The position numbers and the translations under genes were made by a program. DNA of 64,000 bases from Streptomyces sp. S465 (GTDB lineage Bacteria; Actinomycetota; Actinomycetes; Streptomycetales; Streptomycetaceae), in the NCBI RefSeq assembly GCF_026898115.1, contig NZ_CP114036.1, forward strand, positions 3,658,001 through 3,722,000, written 5' to 3'. Shown here in pieces: positions 41,521-51,191 of the stretch (positions are counted from its first letter, which is position 1; each line of letters starts with the position of its first letter). Below the pieces are notes generated by a model. That model ran no database searches and was not told the DNA's origin. It worked only from the letters and a program-made list of their open reading frames with translations.

Positions 41521-42876
41521 CTATGCGCCCAGCGCCCGCGAGACCGTATAGATCGCCAGCCCGGCCAGGGCGCCCACCACCGTGCCGTTGATCCGGATGA
41601 ACTGGAGATCCCTTCCGATATGCGCCTCGATCTTCCGCGAGGTGTGCTCCGCGTCCCAGCCCGCCACCGTCTCGGTGATCAGCGAGGTGATCTCGTCCCG
41701 ATACGTCGTCACCACATAGACGGCGGCATCCTCGAGCCAGCCGTCGACCTTCCCCCGCAGCCGCCGGTCCGTCACCATCCGCCCGCCCAGCGACAGAATC
41801 GCCGCCCGCGCCCGCAGCCGCAGCTCGCTGCGCTCGTCCTCGGCCGCCGCTACGATCATCGACCGGACCGAGGCCCAGGTGGAGGCGATGAGGTCCTGGA
41901 CGTCACCGCGCCCCAGCACCTCGCTCTTGAGCCGTTCCACCCGCGCCCGGGTGTCGGTGTCGGACTGGAGGTCCCCGGCGAAGTCGGTGAGAAAGCGGTC
42001 CAGGGCGCCGCGCGCCGGATGGGCGGGCATATCGCGCATCTCGGTCACAAACCGCAGCAGTTCCTTGTAGACGCGCTCACCGACCTTGCGGTCCACGAAC
42101 CGGGGCGTCCAGCCGGGGGCGCCGCCGGCCACCGCCTGCATCACCGAGTCGTTGTGCTCCACCAGCCAGTCGTGGGCGCGCAGGCACACCAGGTCCACGG
42201 CGCGGTGGTGGCCGCCCTCCGCGACCACCCGCTCCAGCAGCTTGCCCAGGCCCGGTGCGATCTCCTGGGTGTCCGCCCGGCGGGTGATGGCCTCGCCCAC
42301 CACCGCCTGCACATCGGAGTCGCGCAGCACCGTGAGCGCCCCGCGCAGCGCGGTGGCCAGTTCGGCCGTCACCCGGTCGGCATGCTCGGGCTCGGCCAGC
42401 CAGGCGCCGAGCCGGCTGCCGATGCCCACCGAGCGCAGTCGCATCCGTACGACGTCGCCGGACAGGAAGTTCTCCCCGACGAACTCCCCGAGGCTCACCC
42501 CGAGCTGGTCCTTCTTGGTCGGGATGATCGCCGTATGCGGAATGGGCAGCCCCATGGGCCGCCGGAACAGCGCGGTGACCGCGAACCAGTCGGCCAGGGC
42601 GCCCACCATGCCCGCCTCGGCGGCCGCCGCGACATACCCGGCCCAGCCGCCGGCACCGGCGGACCGCGCCCAGGTGGCGAGCACGTACACCAGTGCGACA
42701 CCGAGCAGCATGCCGGTGGCGAGCGCCTTCATCCGGCGCACCCCGCGCCGCCGCTCCGCGTCGAGGGGGTCGTCCGCGGCGAACGGCACGGCCCCGCCGC
42801 CCCGGGGCGGCGGGGCCGCCGTCTCACCAGTCGTTCTCCGCTCCATACGCTCCACCCGGTCGAGCCGTTCCCCCAT
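41521..42876 (-). CDS. DUF445 family membrane protein
   Basis: This 451-residue protein has a membrane helix near the N-terminus (ALATGMLLGVALVYVLATW), the conserved AEAGMVGALADWFAVTALFRRPMGLPIPHTAIIP motif (seen as MVGALADWFAVTALFRRP) of DUF445, a long soluble helical domain and a C-terminal helix (VGALAGLAIYTVSRAL). The function of the family is unknown. An upstream frame to 44487 is antisense to the SGNH gene and is rejected. Confidence 0.9.
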   Translation of the reverse strand: MGERLDRVERMERRTTGETAAPPPRGGGAVPFAADDPLDAERRRGVRRMKALATGMLLGVALVYVLATWARSAGAGGWAGYVAAAAEAGMVGALADWFAVTALFRRPMGLPIPHTAIIPTKKDQLGVSLGEFVGENFLSGDVVRMRLRSVGIGSRLGAWLAEPEHADRVTAELATALRGALTVLRDSDVQAVVGEAITRRADTQEIAPGLGKLLERVVAEGGHHRAVDLVCLRAHDWLVEHNDSVMQAVAGGAPGWTPRFVDRKVGERVYKELLRFVTEMRDMPAHPARGALDRFLTDFAGDLQSDTDTRARVERLKSEVLGRGDVQDLIASTWASVRSMIVAAAEDERSELRLRARAAILSLGGRMVTDRRLRGKVDGWLEDAAVYVVTTYRDEITSLITETVAGWDAEHTSRKIEAHIGRDLQFIRINGTVVGALAGLAIYTVSRALGA

Positions 42877-43107
42877 GCATTGTCTCTTTCCGGTCTCAGT
42901 CGCCCATGTGTGGAACGAACGGTGAGTTCCCGTCGTCTGTCTGGGGTAGCGACCCAGCACACTGGGGGCAGGCCGACAGGCGGAGCCGGGTCCCGCCATG
43001 GGATCATGAGAGACCGACCGGACCGCATCGGCACCGCCGGATGAACTCGCCGTTACCGTCCACTTCCGGAGCCTCGGGCTCCGTCTGCCCGAGGAGACAG
43101 ACCGCCC

Positions 43108-44430
43108 ATGAGCGTGCCCCCTATGCCCAGACGCACGGGGTATGCCGTGCTCGCTGCGCTGGCGGCAGTTGTGGTCCTCGTCTCCACCGCGATATTCATC
43201 GGGCTCCGCGGTGACCAGGGCGGTACGGACTCCCACGCGCAGGGGGCCCGCGGCTCGGCCGCCCCGGCCTCGGCCGGCTCCTGGGTGGGCTCCTGGTCCA
43301 CCTCGGCCGCGGCCGCCGAGCCGAGGACGCTGCGCGGTCTGTCGGGCCTGTCGATACGGAACGTGGTGCACACCAGCATCGGCGGCAGCAGCGCCCGCAT
43401 CCAGCTCTCCAACTTCTACAGCAGCCGTCCGCTGACGATCACGCATGCCTCGCTGGCGCTGGCCGCCGCGCCCAGCAACCCCACCGCGGCGGCCGGCACC
43501 ATGCGCCGCCTCACGTTCGACAACCGCACCTGGGTGACCATCCCGCCGGGGAAGGCCGTCACCAGCGACCCGGCGCGGCTCAACGTCCCGGAGGCGGCCG
43601 ATCTGCTGGTCACCACCTACAGCCCGCAGGCGTCCGGCTCGGTCACCTACCACCCGCACGCCCGCCAGACGTCGTACCTGGCGCACGGCGACCGCACGGA
43701 GGACACGGCGGGCGCCGCCTACACCGAGCAGAGCCCGTACTGGCGCTATCTGACCGGTGTGGACGTGTGGTCGAAGGAGGCCGAGGGCGCGGTCGCGGTG
43801 CTGGGCGACTCGATCACCGACGGCATCACCTCCACCGCCGGGGCCAACCACCGGTGGACCGACTTCCTCGCCGAGCGGCTGCGCAGCGAGCCCGGAGCGC
43901 CTCGCTTCGGCGTGCTCAACCAGGGCATCAGCGGCAACCGCGTGCTGAGCGACGGCACCCAGTTCCCGCCCAACAACCCCAGCGGACTGTCCCGTTTCGA
44001 CCGCGATGTCCTGACCCGTACGGGCGTCAAGGCCGTGATCATCGAGCTGGGCGTCAACGACATACTGCGCATTCCCCACCAGACCGACCCCGACCGGATC
44101 GTCTGGGGCCTGAAGCGGCTGACCGAGCAGGCGCACGCCCGGGGCCTGCGGGTCATCGGAGCCACCCTGACGCCCTTCTACGGGCACCGCGGCTACACGC
44201 CCCAGCTGGACGCCGTGCGCGCGCAGGTCAACGCGCAGATCCGGGCCGGGAGGGTCTTCGACGAGGTCGTGGACTTCGACAAGGCCCTGCGCGACCCGAT
44301 CAGCCCGCTGCGGCTGCGCCCGACGTACGACTCCGGCGACCATCTGCACCCGAGCGACAAGGGCTACCGGGCGATGGCGCGGGCCCTGGACCTGGACGAC
44401 CTGCGGGGCCGTACGGCGGCCGAGCTCTGA
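43108..44430 (+). CDS. Secreted SGNH/GDSL-family esterase
   Basis: This 440-residue protein has a signal/anchor helix (VLAALAAVVVLVSTAIFIGL), an N-terminal beta domain, and a C-terminal SGNH hydrolase: VLGDSITDG (Ser), GISGNR (Gly), LGVNDIL (Asn) and GDHLHPSD (Asp/His). It likely hydrolyses acyl esters on polysaccharide or lipid outside the cell. GAGGAGAC lies before the ATG. A perfect 18-bp palindrome, CCAGGGGCCGGCCCCTGG (44437-44454), follows the stop and may terminate transcription. Confidence 0.92.
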   Translation: MSVPPMPRRTGYAVLAALAAVVVLVSTAIFIGLRGDQGGTDSHAQGARGSAAPASAGSWVGSWSTSAAAAEPRTLRGLSGLSIRNVVHTSIGGSSARIQLSNFYSSRPLTITHASLALAAAPSNPTAAAGTMRRLTFDNRTWVTIPPGKAVTSDPARLNVPEAADLLVTTYSPQASGSVTYHPHARQTSYLAHGDRTEDTAGAAYTEQSPYWRYLTGVDVWSKEAEGAVAVLGDSITDGITSTAGANHRWTDFLAERLRSEPGAPRFGVLNQGISGNRVLSDGTQFPPNNPSGLSRFDRDVLTRTGVKAVIIELGVNDILRIPHQTDPDRIVWGLKRLTEQAHARGLRVIGATLTPFYGHRGYTPQLDAVRAQVNAQIRAGRVFDEVVDFDKALRDPISPLRLRPTYDSGDHLHPSDKGYRAMARALDLDDLRGRTAAEL

Positions 44431-44505
44431 GGCGGCCCAGGGGCCGGCCCCTGGACCCCCGGCCACCTGGGCATCCCCTGGTCTCACCCGCGGTCGTCCC
44501 TAGCT

Positions 44506-45333
44506 TCACCCCTGGTCGTCCCGGATGTCCTTCTCCAGGGACAGCCGGCGCGCCTCGCGGTCCTCGCGGCGCGTCTCGCGCTCCTCGCGCCGTGCGCCCC
44601 GCAGTTCCCGGCGCTCGGCGCGCAGCAACTCCCGGCGCTCGGCCTTGAGCCGGCGCCGCTCCTGCTTGAGCCGCTTGTGCTCCTCCTTGCGCAGCTTCCG
44701 CTCGACGCTGACCCCGCCGAAGACCGCCAGGCCGGTGACGGTCACCCGCGGGCCGGTGGGGTCCCCGTCGGCCGACCCGGTGTGGTCGAAACCCCCCATG
44801 AGGCCGATACCGCCGACATGCGTGTCCAGGTCCGGCGGGACGATGATCTGCACCCCGCCCATGAGGGCGAAGCAGCGGATCACCACCTCGCGGTCCTCGA
44901 ACCGGGCCTCGCGCAGATCGATCTCGCCGCCGCCCATGAGGGCGATGGCGGTGAAGGCGCGCGGGGCGGTCCAGGTGCCCTTGCGCTGGAAGCCGCCCAT
45001 GATCGCCACGGCCCACTTGGAGGTCGGGGCGCCGCCGATCCGCCCGGCCCAGCCGCCGCGGACGGCGGGGCCCGCGGCCTCCGCGGACAGCGGGGCGGGG
45101 ACGGCGGTGCCGGGCACCGGGAGGTCCCGCACCAGCGGCTCCAGCTGGCCATGGGTGCGCGCCGCGTAGGCCGCGCCCAGCCGCTCCTCGAACTCCTCCA
45201 TGTCCAGGCGGCCTTCGGCGACGGCTTCCCGGAGGATCTCGGCGATCCGCTCGCGCTCGGCGTCGGAGGCCCGCATTCCGGCCGGGTCCGGGAGGTCGGG
45301 GCTCGTCCCCTGGGAAGAACCAGCGCTCGTCAT
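44506..45333 (-). CDS. DUF1707 (SHOCT-like) / LiaF-type protein
   Basis: This 275-residue protein has the DUF1707 domain (MRASDAERERIAEILREAVAEGRLDMEEFEERL), then a four-stranded repetitive MGG segment (AIMGGFQRKG, ALMGGGEID, ALMGGVQII, GLMGGFDHTG) like the LiaF C-terminal beta roll, and an extremely charged helical tail (RRELLRAERRELRGARREERETRR). LiaF-like proteins act in envelope-stress sensing; here a membrane anchor is missing. It is followed by an ABC exporter operon on the same strand. Confidence 0.85.
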   Translation of the reverse strand: MTSAGSSQGTSPDLPDPAGMRASDAERERIAEILREAVAEGRLDMEEFEERLGAAYAARTHGQLEPLVRDLPVPGTAVPAPLSAEAAGPAVRGGWAGRIGGAPTSKWAVAIMGGFQRKGTWTAPRAFTAIALMGGGEIDLREARFEDREVVIRCFALMGGVQIIVPPDLDTHVGGIGLMGGFDHTGSADGDPTGPRVTVTGLAVFGGVSVERKLRKEEHKRLKQERRRLKAERRELLRAERRELRGARREERETRREDREARRLSLEKDIRDDQG

Positions 45334-45371
45334 ACGGACAGACTAATGGCGGGCCCCCGCCCTGGCCCGCC

Positions 45372-46373
45372 TTACGCCCCGTGCAGCATCCGCGCGATGA
45401 CGTCCTCGATCTCGGGCTCGCGCACCGAGAGGTCGACCAGCGGATAGCCGTCGGCGACCGCCGCGACGATGGGCGCCGCGCTGCTGCTCGCCGGGAACGC
45501 CAGCCACTGCCGGGGCCCTTCGACCCGCACCGTGCGGGAGCCGGGGATCTCGATGGGCGGCAGCTCCCGCTCCAGGTCGACCACGAGCGTGCGTTCGCTC
45601 TCCCCCACCGCGTGCAGCCCGTCGAGCCCGCCGTCGTAGACCAGCCGGCCGTGGTCGATGACCATCACCCGCTTGCACAGCAGCTCGATATCGGTCAGAT
45701 CATGGGTGGTGAGCAGCACGGTGGTGCCCTGCTCGGCGTTCACATCCCGCAGGAACTCCCGCACCTTCGCCTTGCTGACCACATCGAGTCCGATGGTCGG
45801 CTCATCGAGGTAGAGCACCTCCGGGTCGTGCAGCAGGGCGGCCGCGATATCGCCGCGCATCCGCTGGCCGAGGGAGAGCTGACGCACCGGCACGTCCAAC
45901 AGCGAGCCCAGGTTGAGCAGTTCCACACAGCGGTCCAGGTTCTCGCGGTAGCGGTGGTCCGGAATCCGGTACATCCGCCGCACCAGCGCGTACGAATCGC
46001 GCAGCGGCAGGTCCCACCACAGGGTGGTCCGCTGCCCGAAGACCACCCCGATCCGGCGGGCGAGCCTCGTCCGGTCCCTGGAGGGGTCGATTCCGGCGAC
46101 CCGCAGCCGCCCGCCGCTGGGCACCAGGATGCCGGTCAGCATCTTGATGGTGGTGGACTTCCCGGCGCCGTTGGGACCGATGTAGCCCACCATCTCGCCG
46201 CGCGGCACCCGGAAGCTGATGCCGTCCACGGCGCGCACCTCACGGCGCTCCCGGCGCACCAGCCCGACTCTGCGCCGCACCTGGAACACCTTCTCGACGC
46301 CGTCGAGCTCGATCAGGTCGTCCATCGGATCGCCCATCGAGTCGTCCATCGAGTCGTCCATCGGATCGTCCAC
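45372..46373 (-). CDS. ABC transporter ATP-binding protein (DrrA-like, exporter)
   Basis: This 333-residue ATPase has Walker A GPNGAGKSTT, signature LSLGQRMRGD, Walker B VLYLDEPTIGL and H-loop TTHDLTD, with a ~60-residue C-terminal DUF4162-like tail. A DDPMDDSMDDSMGDPMDD repeat precedes the fold; GTG at 46373 is the likely start though any of the Met codons could be used. It forms an operon with two ABC-2 permeases (46403, 47214), as in a multisubstrate or antibiotic exporter. Confidence 0.88.
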   Translation of the reverse strand: MDDPMDDSMDDSMGDPMDDLIELDGVEKVFQVRRRVGLVRRERREVRAVDGISFRVPRGEMVGYIGPNGAGKSTTIKMLTGILVPSGGRLRVAGIDPSRDRTRLARRIGVVFGQRTTLWWDLPLRDSYALVRRMYRIPDHRYRENLDRCVELLNLGSLLDVPVRQLSLGQRMRGDIAAALLHDPEVLYLDEPTIGLDVVSKAKVREFLRDVNAEQGTTVLLTTHDLTDIELLCKRVMVIDHGRLVYDGGLDGLHAVGESERTLVVDLERELPPIEIPGSRTVRVEGPRQWLAFPASSSAAPIVAAVADGYPLVDLSVREPEIEDVIARMLHGA

Positions 46374-46402
46374 GGCACTCTCTTCACGGCGCTTACTTCC
46401 CC

Positions 46403-47221
46403 TCAGCTTCCCGTGCTCTGATACGCCCGCAGCCCCGCCCGCCAGGCCAGCCCCGCCACCGCACAGCAGGCGCACGCGACCAGCGGTGCCGCGAAGCCGA
46501 TCCAGCCCGGCAGCCCCAGCGGGTTGGGCCGGCCCAGGATGTGCAGTGCCGGCAGCCAGTTGACGAAGGCCAGCGGGACGACGAAGGTGACGCCGCGCAG
46601 CAGCTCCTTGCCGAAGACCGTCGGCGGGTACTCCAGCAGCGTGGTCCCGCCGAAGGTGAACGCGTTCTGCACCTCGGAGGCGTCCTTGGCCCAGAACTGG
46701 AAGGCGCCGCCGAGCACGAACAGCGCCCCGAAGATGGCGCCCCCGCTCAGCAGCGCCACCGGCATCAGCAGCGCCCGGTCCACCGTCCAGTCGATGTCCA
46801 GCCGGCTCAGCGACCAGCCGAGCACCAGCACCCCCTGGGTGATCCGGCCCAGCCGGCGCAGCGCGAAGCGGTCGGCGGCCACCTGGGCGAGGATCGGCAC
46901 CGGCCGCACCAGCAGGGTGTCCATCGTGCCGTCGCGCACCCGGCTGCCCAGCCGGCCCATGGTGCCCAGCGTGAGATCGGCGAGGCCGAAGGCGACGCTG
47001 GTGGTCCCGTAGAGGAAGGCGACCTCATCAAGGGTGAAGCCGCCCAGCTCACCGATGTGGGTGAACATCAGCGCGATCGCGACGAAGTCCAGCCCGGTCG
47101 CGAGGAGGTTCCCCAGCGTCATGATCAGGAACGAGGTGCGGTACGCCATCGTGGAGCGCACCCACATCCCGACGATCAGGGTGTAGGCCCGCAGCCCCTG
47201 GTGCACGGCGGACTCAGCCAC
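46403..47221 (-). CDS. ABC-2-type permease subunit
   Basis: This 272-residue protein has about six membrane helices (start near MAYRTSFLIMTLGNLLATGLDFVAIALMF) and the sequence RDGTMDTLLVRPVPILAQ, typical of the ABC2_membrane_6 (PF06182) family. GTG at 47221 overlaps the preceding permease gene's end. With the companion permease and the ATPase it builds a heteromeric exporter. Confidence 0.86.
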   Translation of the reverse strand: MAESAVHQGLRAYTLIVGMWVRSTMAYRTSFLIMTLGNLLATGLDFVAIALMFTHIGELGGFTLDEVAFLYGTTSVAFGLADLTLGTMGRLGSRVRDGTMDTLLVRPVPILAQVAADRFALRRLGRITQGVLVLGWSLSRLDIDWTVDRALLMPVALLSGGAIFGALFVLGGAFQFWAKDASEVQNAFTFGGTTLLEYPPTVFGKELLRGVTFVVPLAFVNWLPALHILGRPNPLGLPGWIGFAAPLVACACCAVAGLAWRAGLRAYQSTGS

Positions 47222-48014
47222 CCTGGACCACCACCTTCCGGGTCGCCGCCGACTGGAGCGCCCGCCCGGCCGCCAGCAGCGCCACCGCCCACCCCGCCTG
47301 GAAGACGAACGCCCGCAGCAGCCCCGGCCCCCGGTGCTCCTCCAGGAAGACGTCCGCGGGCACCTGGAGCATCGCCGCCCAGGGCAGCGCGCGGGCGATC
47401 TCGCCCAGCTGTCCGGGGAAGACGTTGAGCGGCAGGATCATCCCGGAGAAGAACAGGCACAGCAGCCCGCTCAGCATCGACAGTCCCGTCCCGTCGAGCA
47501 GCCAGAAGGCGGCGAGCGACACCAGATAGCGCACCGCGAAGCCGACGCACACCGCGAGCACCACGGCCAGCAGGAACCACAGCCAGGTCAGGGGCGAGGC
47601 GGGCAGACGCAGTTCGAAGACCAGCGCGCCGACGGCCATCGGCACCACGCCCCGCCCCAGCAGCTGGAACAGCGCCCGGCCGAGCTCGGTGGCCAGCCAC
47701 CACAGTTGGAGGTCGACCGGACGGTAGAGGTCCACGGCGATGTCACCGGACCGGATGCGCTCCTGGAGCTCCTCCTGGAAGCCGCCGCCCATCAGCGCGA
47801 CGGCCGCCAGCAGCGCCTGGCCGAGCCAGACGAAGGTCAGGGCCTGGGCGAGGTCGTAGCCGCCCAGGTGCGGCCGCTCGTCCCACAGCGCGGTGTAGGT
47901 GTAGGCGAGAATGAAGCCGAAAACGGTGTTGGTGAAGACCCCGGCCACCGTGGCGACCCGATACGTCGCGTAGCGTTTGAAGCCGCTGACCGCGACGGCC
48001 GCGTACAGCCGCAT
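47214..48014 (-). CDS. ABC-2-type permease subunit
   Basis: This 266-residue protein has six predicted helices (VAGVFTNTVFGFILAYTYTALW and others) and RIRSGDIAVDLYRPVDLQL, which matches the PF06182 loop of its partner (RDGTMDTLLVRPVPILA). ATG at 48014 follows GGAGGG. It is the first gene of the three-gene exporter operon. Substrate unknown. Confidence 0.86.
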   Translation of the reverse strand: MRLYAAVAVSGFKRYATYRVATVAGVFTNTVFGFILAYTYTALWDERPHLGGYDLAQALTFVWLGQALLAAVALMGGGFQEELQERIRSGDIAVDLYRPVDLQLWWLATELGRALFQLLGRGVVPMAVGALVFELRLPASPLTWLWFLLAVVLAVCVGFAVRYLVSLAAFWLLDGTGLSMLSGLLCLFFSGMILPLNVFPGQLGEIARALPWAAMLQVPADVFLEEHRGPGLLRAFVFQAGWAVALLAAGRALQSAATRKVVVQGG

Positions 48015-48291
48015 CCGCCCGTCCCTCCCTCCCCGACCACACCGGCCGACTGGCGCCAAAAGCCGGAGCCTAGTGGGGTGGCGGGAGAGACGGCCAGGCA
48101 TTATTCACCGGATGGTGTGAGCGGAATCATCTGTCCGGCCGGTCACAGACCAGTCACGGGTGCGCGCCACGTCCCCGGCCCGGAACGGATGATGCGACAG
48201 TGTTTTATCGGGCGTACGACGCGAATCGCCCGACCGTGCACAATCCTGCCGCCGCGCAACCCTCGACGGCGGCCGAGGAGTCTCAGGAGAC

Positions 48292-50592
48292 ATGAGCGAC
48301 GAGCCACAGCTGATCGACGGTGGCGCGGCCGGAACGGGCGACCGACCCGGCGCCGGCGACGGCAACCACGACACGCCGCACCGCGCGGACGGCCTCCCGG
48401 CCGGCAAACCGGCCAAGGGCAGAAAGAACCGTCCCCAGCGCACCGGCTGGCGCCGTCTGCTGCCCACCTGGCGCATGGTCCTCGGGGGCCTCACCCTGAT
48501 CATCCTGCTGGTCGCGGGCGGACTCGTCACCGGCTACCTGCTCGTCGAAATCCCCGCGGCCAACAAGGCCGCCATCGCCCAGAGCAACGTCTTCCTGTAC
48601 TCCGACGGCTCCCAGCTGGCCCGCGAGGGCAAGGTCAACCGGGAGAAGGTCCAGCTCAGCCAGGTGCCCAAGCGGACCCAGCACGCGGTGCTGGCGGCCG
48701 AGGACCGGGACTTCTACTCGGAGTCGGCCATCAACCCCGAGGCCATGCTCCGGGCCGCCTGGAACACCGTCACCGGCAAGGGCAAGCAGTCCGGCTCCAC
48801 CATCACCCAGCAGTACGTGAAGAACTACTACCTGGACCAGGAACAGACGGTCACCCGCAAGGTCAAGGAGTTCTTCATCGCGATCAAGCTGGACCGCGAG
48901 GTGAGCAAGGACGAGATCCTCGAGGGCTACCTCAACACCAGCTACTTCGGGCGCAACGCCTACGGCATCCAGGCCGCCGCCCAGGCGTACTACGGCAAGG
49001 ACATCGGCGAGCTCGACACCGCCCAGAGCGCCTATCTCGCGACCCTGCTGAACGCCCCCAGCGCCTACGACGTCGTCGCCCACCCGCAGAACAAGGGACG
49101 GGCCGTGGCCCGCTGGAACTACGTCCTGGACGGCATGGTCAAGAAGGGCTGGCTGAGCCGGGCCGAGCGGCAGAAGATGACCTTCCCCACGCCGTCGGAG
49201 GCCAAGGTCGCCTCGGGCATGTCCGGCCAGCGCGGCTATCTCGTCGAGGCCGTCGAGGACTACCTCACCAGCAACGGGATCATCGACGAGCAGACCCTGG
49301 CGCGCGGCGGCTACCGCATCACCACCACGATCGACAAGAAGCGGCAGGACGCCTTCGTGGCGGCCGTGCGCGACCGGCTGATGAGCAAGCTCAGCTCGGG
49401 CCGCGAGGTCGACCAGTACGTCCGCGCGGGCGGCGCCTCGATCGACCCGAAGACCGGGAAGGTGGTCGCCCTCTACGGCGGGATCGACTACACCAAGCAG
49501 TTCGTCAACAACGCGACCCGCCGTGACTACCAGGTGGGATCCACGTTCAAGCCATTCGTCTTCACCTCGGCGGTGCGCTACGGGTCCACCACCCAGGACG
49601 GCCAGACGATCACCGCGGACACGCTCTACAACGGCGACAACAAACGCGAGGTCATCGGCTCGGGCGGGCCCACCGGCTACGCCCCCGCCAACGAGGACGA
49701 CGTCGACTACGGCGACATCGACGTCACCACGGCCACCGACAACTCGGTGAACTCGGTGTACGCGCAGATGGCCGAGGACGTCGGCGCGGACAAGGTCAAG
49801 CAGACCGCCATCGACCTGGGCGTCCCCAAGGACACCCCCGATCTGCACGCCTCCCCCTCCATCGCGCTCGGCCCCGCCACCGCGAGCGTGCTGGACATGA
49901 CCGAGGCGTATGCGACCCTCGCCAACCACGGCAAGCACGGCAACTACAGCCTGGTCTCGAAGATCACCAAGGACGGTGCGCGGATAGCGCTCCCGGAGCG
50001 GGAGGAACGACAGGCCGTCCCGCGCGCCGCCGCCGACGCCACCACCGCGATACTGCAGAGCGTGGTCGACGGCGGCACCGGCACCGCGGAGGAGGACAAG
50101 GCCGCCTGGTTCGCGGGCTACACCCCGGACCTGGCGACCGTGGTCGCGGTGATGGGCCAGGACTCCACCACGGGCGTCCAGAAGTCCCTGTACGGGGCCA
50201 CGGGCCTGGAGCGGATCAACGGCGGCGGCTACCCCGCCGAGATCTGGGCGCAGTACACGGCGGGCGCGCTGGACGGCCGGCCGCCGACCGACTTCGACCT
50301 TCGGCTGGAGGACGGCTCCGACTCCGCCGGCGGCCCCGAGAACACCCCGCAGTCCCCGGGCGCGCCGCCCCCGGTGGTCACCACGCCCCCGCCCGGCGTC
50401 CCGACGGACCCCACGCCCCCCACGACGCCGACCTACGAACCACCGGACCTGCCGACGTCGGATCCGACGATCGACCCGCCGACGGACTTCCCCACCGACG
50501 GGCCGTCGACCGAGCCAGGACCGGGCGACCCCGGCGGGCCCGGTGACCCGGGCGGCGACCCGGGCGGGCCGGGGGACCCGGTGGACGGCTGA
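48292..50592 (+). CDS. Class A penicillin-binding protein with a missing KTG motif
   Basis: This 766-residue protein has a cytoplasmic basic tail, one membrane helix (VLGGLTLIILLVAGGLVTGYLLV), a GT51 glycosyltransferase domain (EDRDFY with Glu137, GGSTITQQYVKN-type segment GSTITQQYVKNYY), and a transpeptidase domain with S417-x-x-K420 in GSTFKPF and S485-V-N487. The third motif is abnormal: at residues 594-600 it reads GGTGTAEEDK and the Lys of KTGT is absent, and the usual loop of ~20 residues before it is missing. A ~75-residue Pro-rich tail follows. Glycosyltransferase should work; transpeptidase probably not. Confidence 0.88.
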   Translation: MSDEPQLIDGGAAGTGDRPGAGDGNHDTPHRADGLPAGKPAKGRKNRPQRTGWRRLLPTWRMVLGGLTLIILLVAGGLVTGYLLVEIPAANKAAIAQSNVFLYSDGSQLAREGKVNREKVQLSQVPKRTQHAVLAAEDRDFYSESAINPEAMLRAAWNTVTGKGKQSGSTITQQYVKNYYLDQEQTVTRKVKEFFIAIKLDREVSKDEILEGYLNTSYFGRNAYGIQAAAQAYYGKDIGELDTAQSAYLATLLNAPSAYDVVAHPQNKGRAVARWNYVLDGMVKKGWLSRAERQKMTFPTPSEAKVASGMSGQRGYLVEAVEDYLTSNGIIDEQTLARGGYRITTTIDKKRQDAFVAAVRDRLMSKLSSGREVDQYVRAGGASIDPKTGKVVALYGGIDYTKQFVNNATRRDYQVGSTFKPFVFTSAVRYGSTTQDGQTITADTLYNGDNKREVIGSGGPTGYAPANEDDVDYGDIDVTTATDNSVNSVYAQMAEDVGADKVKQTAIDLGVPKDTPDLHASPSIALGPATASVLDMTEAYATLANHGKHGNYSLVSKITKDGARIALPEREERQAVPRAAADATTAILQSVVDGGTGTAEEDKAAWFAGYTPDLATVVAVMGQDSTTGVQKSLYGATGLERINGGGYPAEIWAQYTAGALDGRPPTDFDLRLEDGSDSAGGPENTPQSPGAPPPVVTTPPPGVPTDPTPPTTPTYEPPDLPTSDPTIDPPTDFPTDGPSTEPGPGDPGGPGDPGGDPGGPGDPVDG

Positions 50593-50600
50593 GACAGCGG

Positions 50601-50635
50601 CAGAGGGTGGTGACGGAGCCCGTCACCACCCTCTG
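50601..50635. terminator. Bidirectional terminator
   Basis: CAGAGGGTGGTGACGG, an AGC loop and CCGTCACCACCCTCTG form a 16-bp stem between the convergent PBP and GroES-like genes. Confidence 0.85.
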
Positions 50636-50692
50636 TCGCACCCGCGGCCTTCGCTCCTCAGAGGGAGCGCCCCGCTCCTCAGAGGGAGAGCC

Positions 50693-51034
50693 TCAGAGAT
50701 AGAGCCCCGTGGAGTCCTCGGCCCCTTCCAGCCGCTCGGCGGCCACCGCGTGCAGATCGCGCTCCCGCATCAGGACGTAGGCGACCCCGCGGACCTCGAC
50801 CTCGGCCCGGTCCTCCGGGTCGTAGAGCACCCGGTCACCGGGCTCCACGGTCCGTACGTTCTGCCCGACCGCGACCACCTCGGCCCAGGCCAGCCGCCTG
50901 CCGACCGCCGCGGTGGCGGGGATAACGATGCCGCCGGACGACCGGCGCTCGCCCTCCGGGATATCGGTGCGGACCAGCACACGGTCGTGCAGCATCCGGA
51001 TGGGCAGCTTGTCATGGGTCGTGTTCGCACTCAC
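50693..51034 (-). CDS. GroES/Cpn10-like co-chaperonin-type protein
   Basis: This 113-residue protein has the Cpn10 beta-barrel pattern: IRMLHDRVLVRTD, SSGGIVIPATAA, AEVVAVGQNVRTVEPGDRVLYDP, and YVLMRERDLHAV. It is longer and more diverged than standard GroES and not next to groEL, so it is a paralogue; the mobile-loop region reads EGERRSSGGIVIPATAA. The GTG at 51034 gives the start, though the ribosome site is weak. Confidence 0.82.
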   Translation of the reverse strand: MSANTTHDKLPIRMLHDRVLVRTDIPEGERRSSGGIVIPATAAVGRRLAWAEVVAVGQNVRTVEPGDRVLYDPEDRAEVEVRGVAYVLMRERDLHAVAAERLEGAEDSTGLYL

Positions 51035-51191
51035 GCCATGACCGTACCTGGCCGGACGGCGCGATGACGCCTCAGGGCGCCACCCCGGCCGTCTCACGCG
51101 GGGCGCGGACCCCACCGCTCCCCCACGACCGGCCCGTCCTTACGACCGGCCCGCCGGACGACCACCCCGTCCCAGGAGGACCGACCCGTCC

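Noticed and set aside
41521..44487. Continuous 988-residue minus-strand reading frame
   Set aside because: Only the last 451 residues (from ATG 42876) match DUF445; the rest is antisense to the well-supported SGNH esterase.
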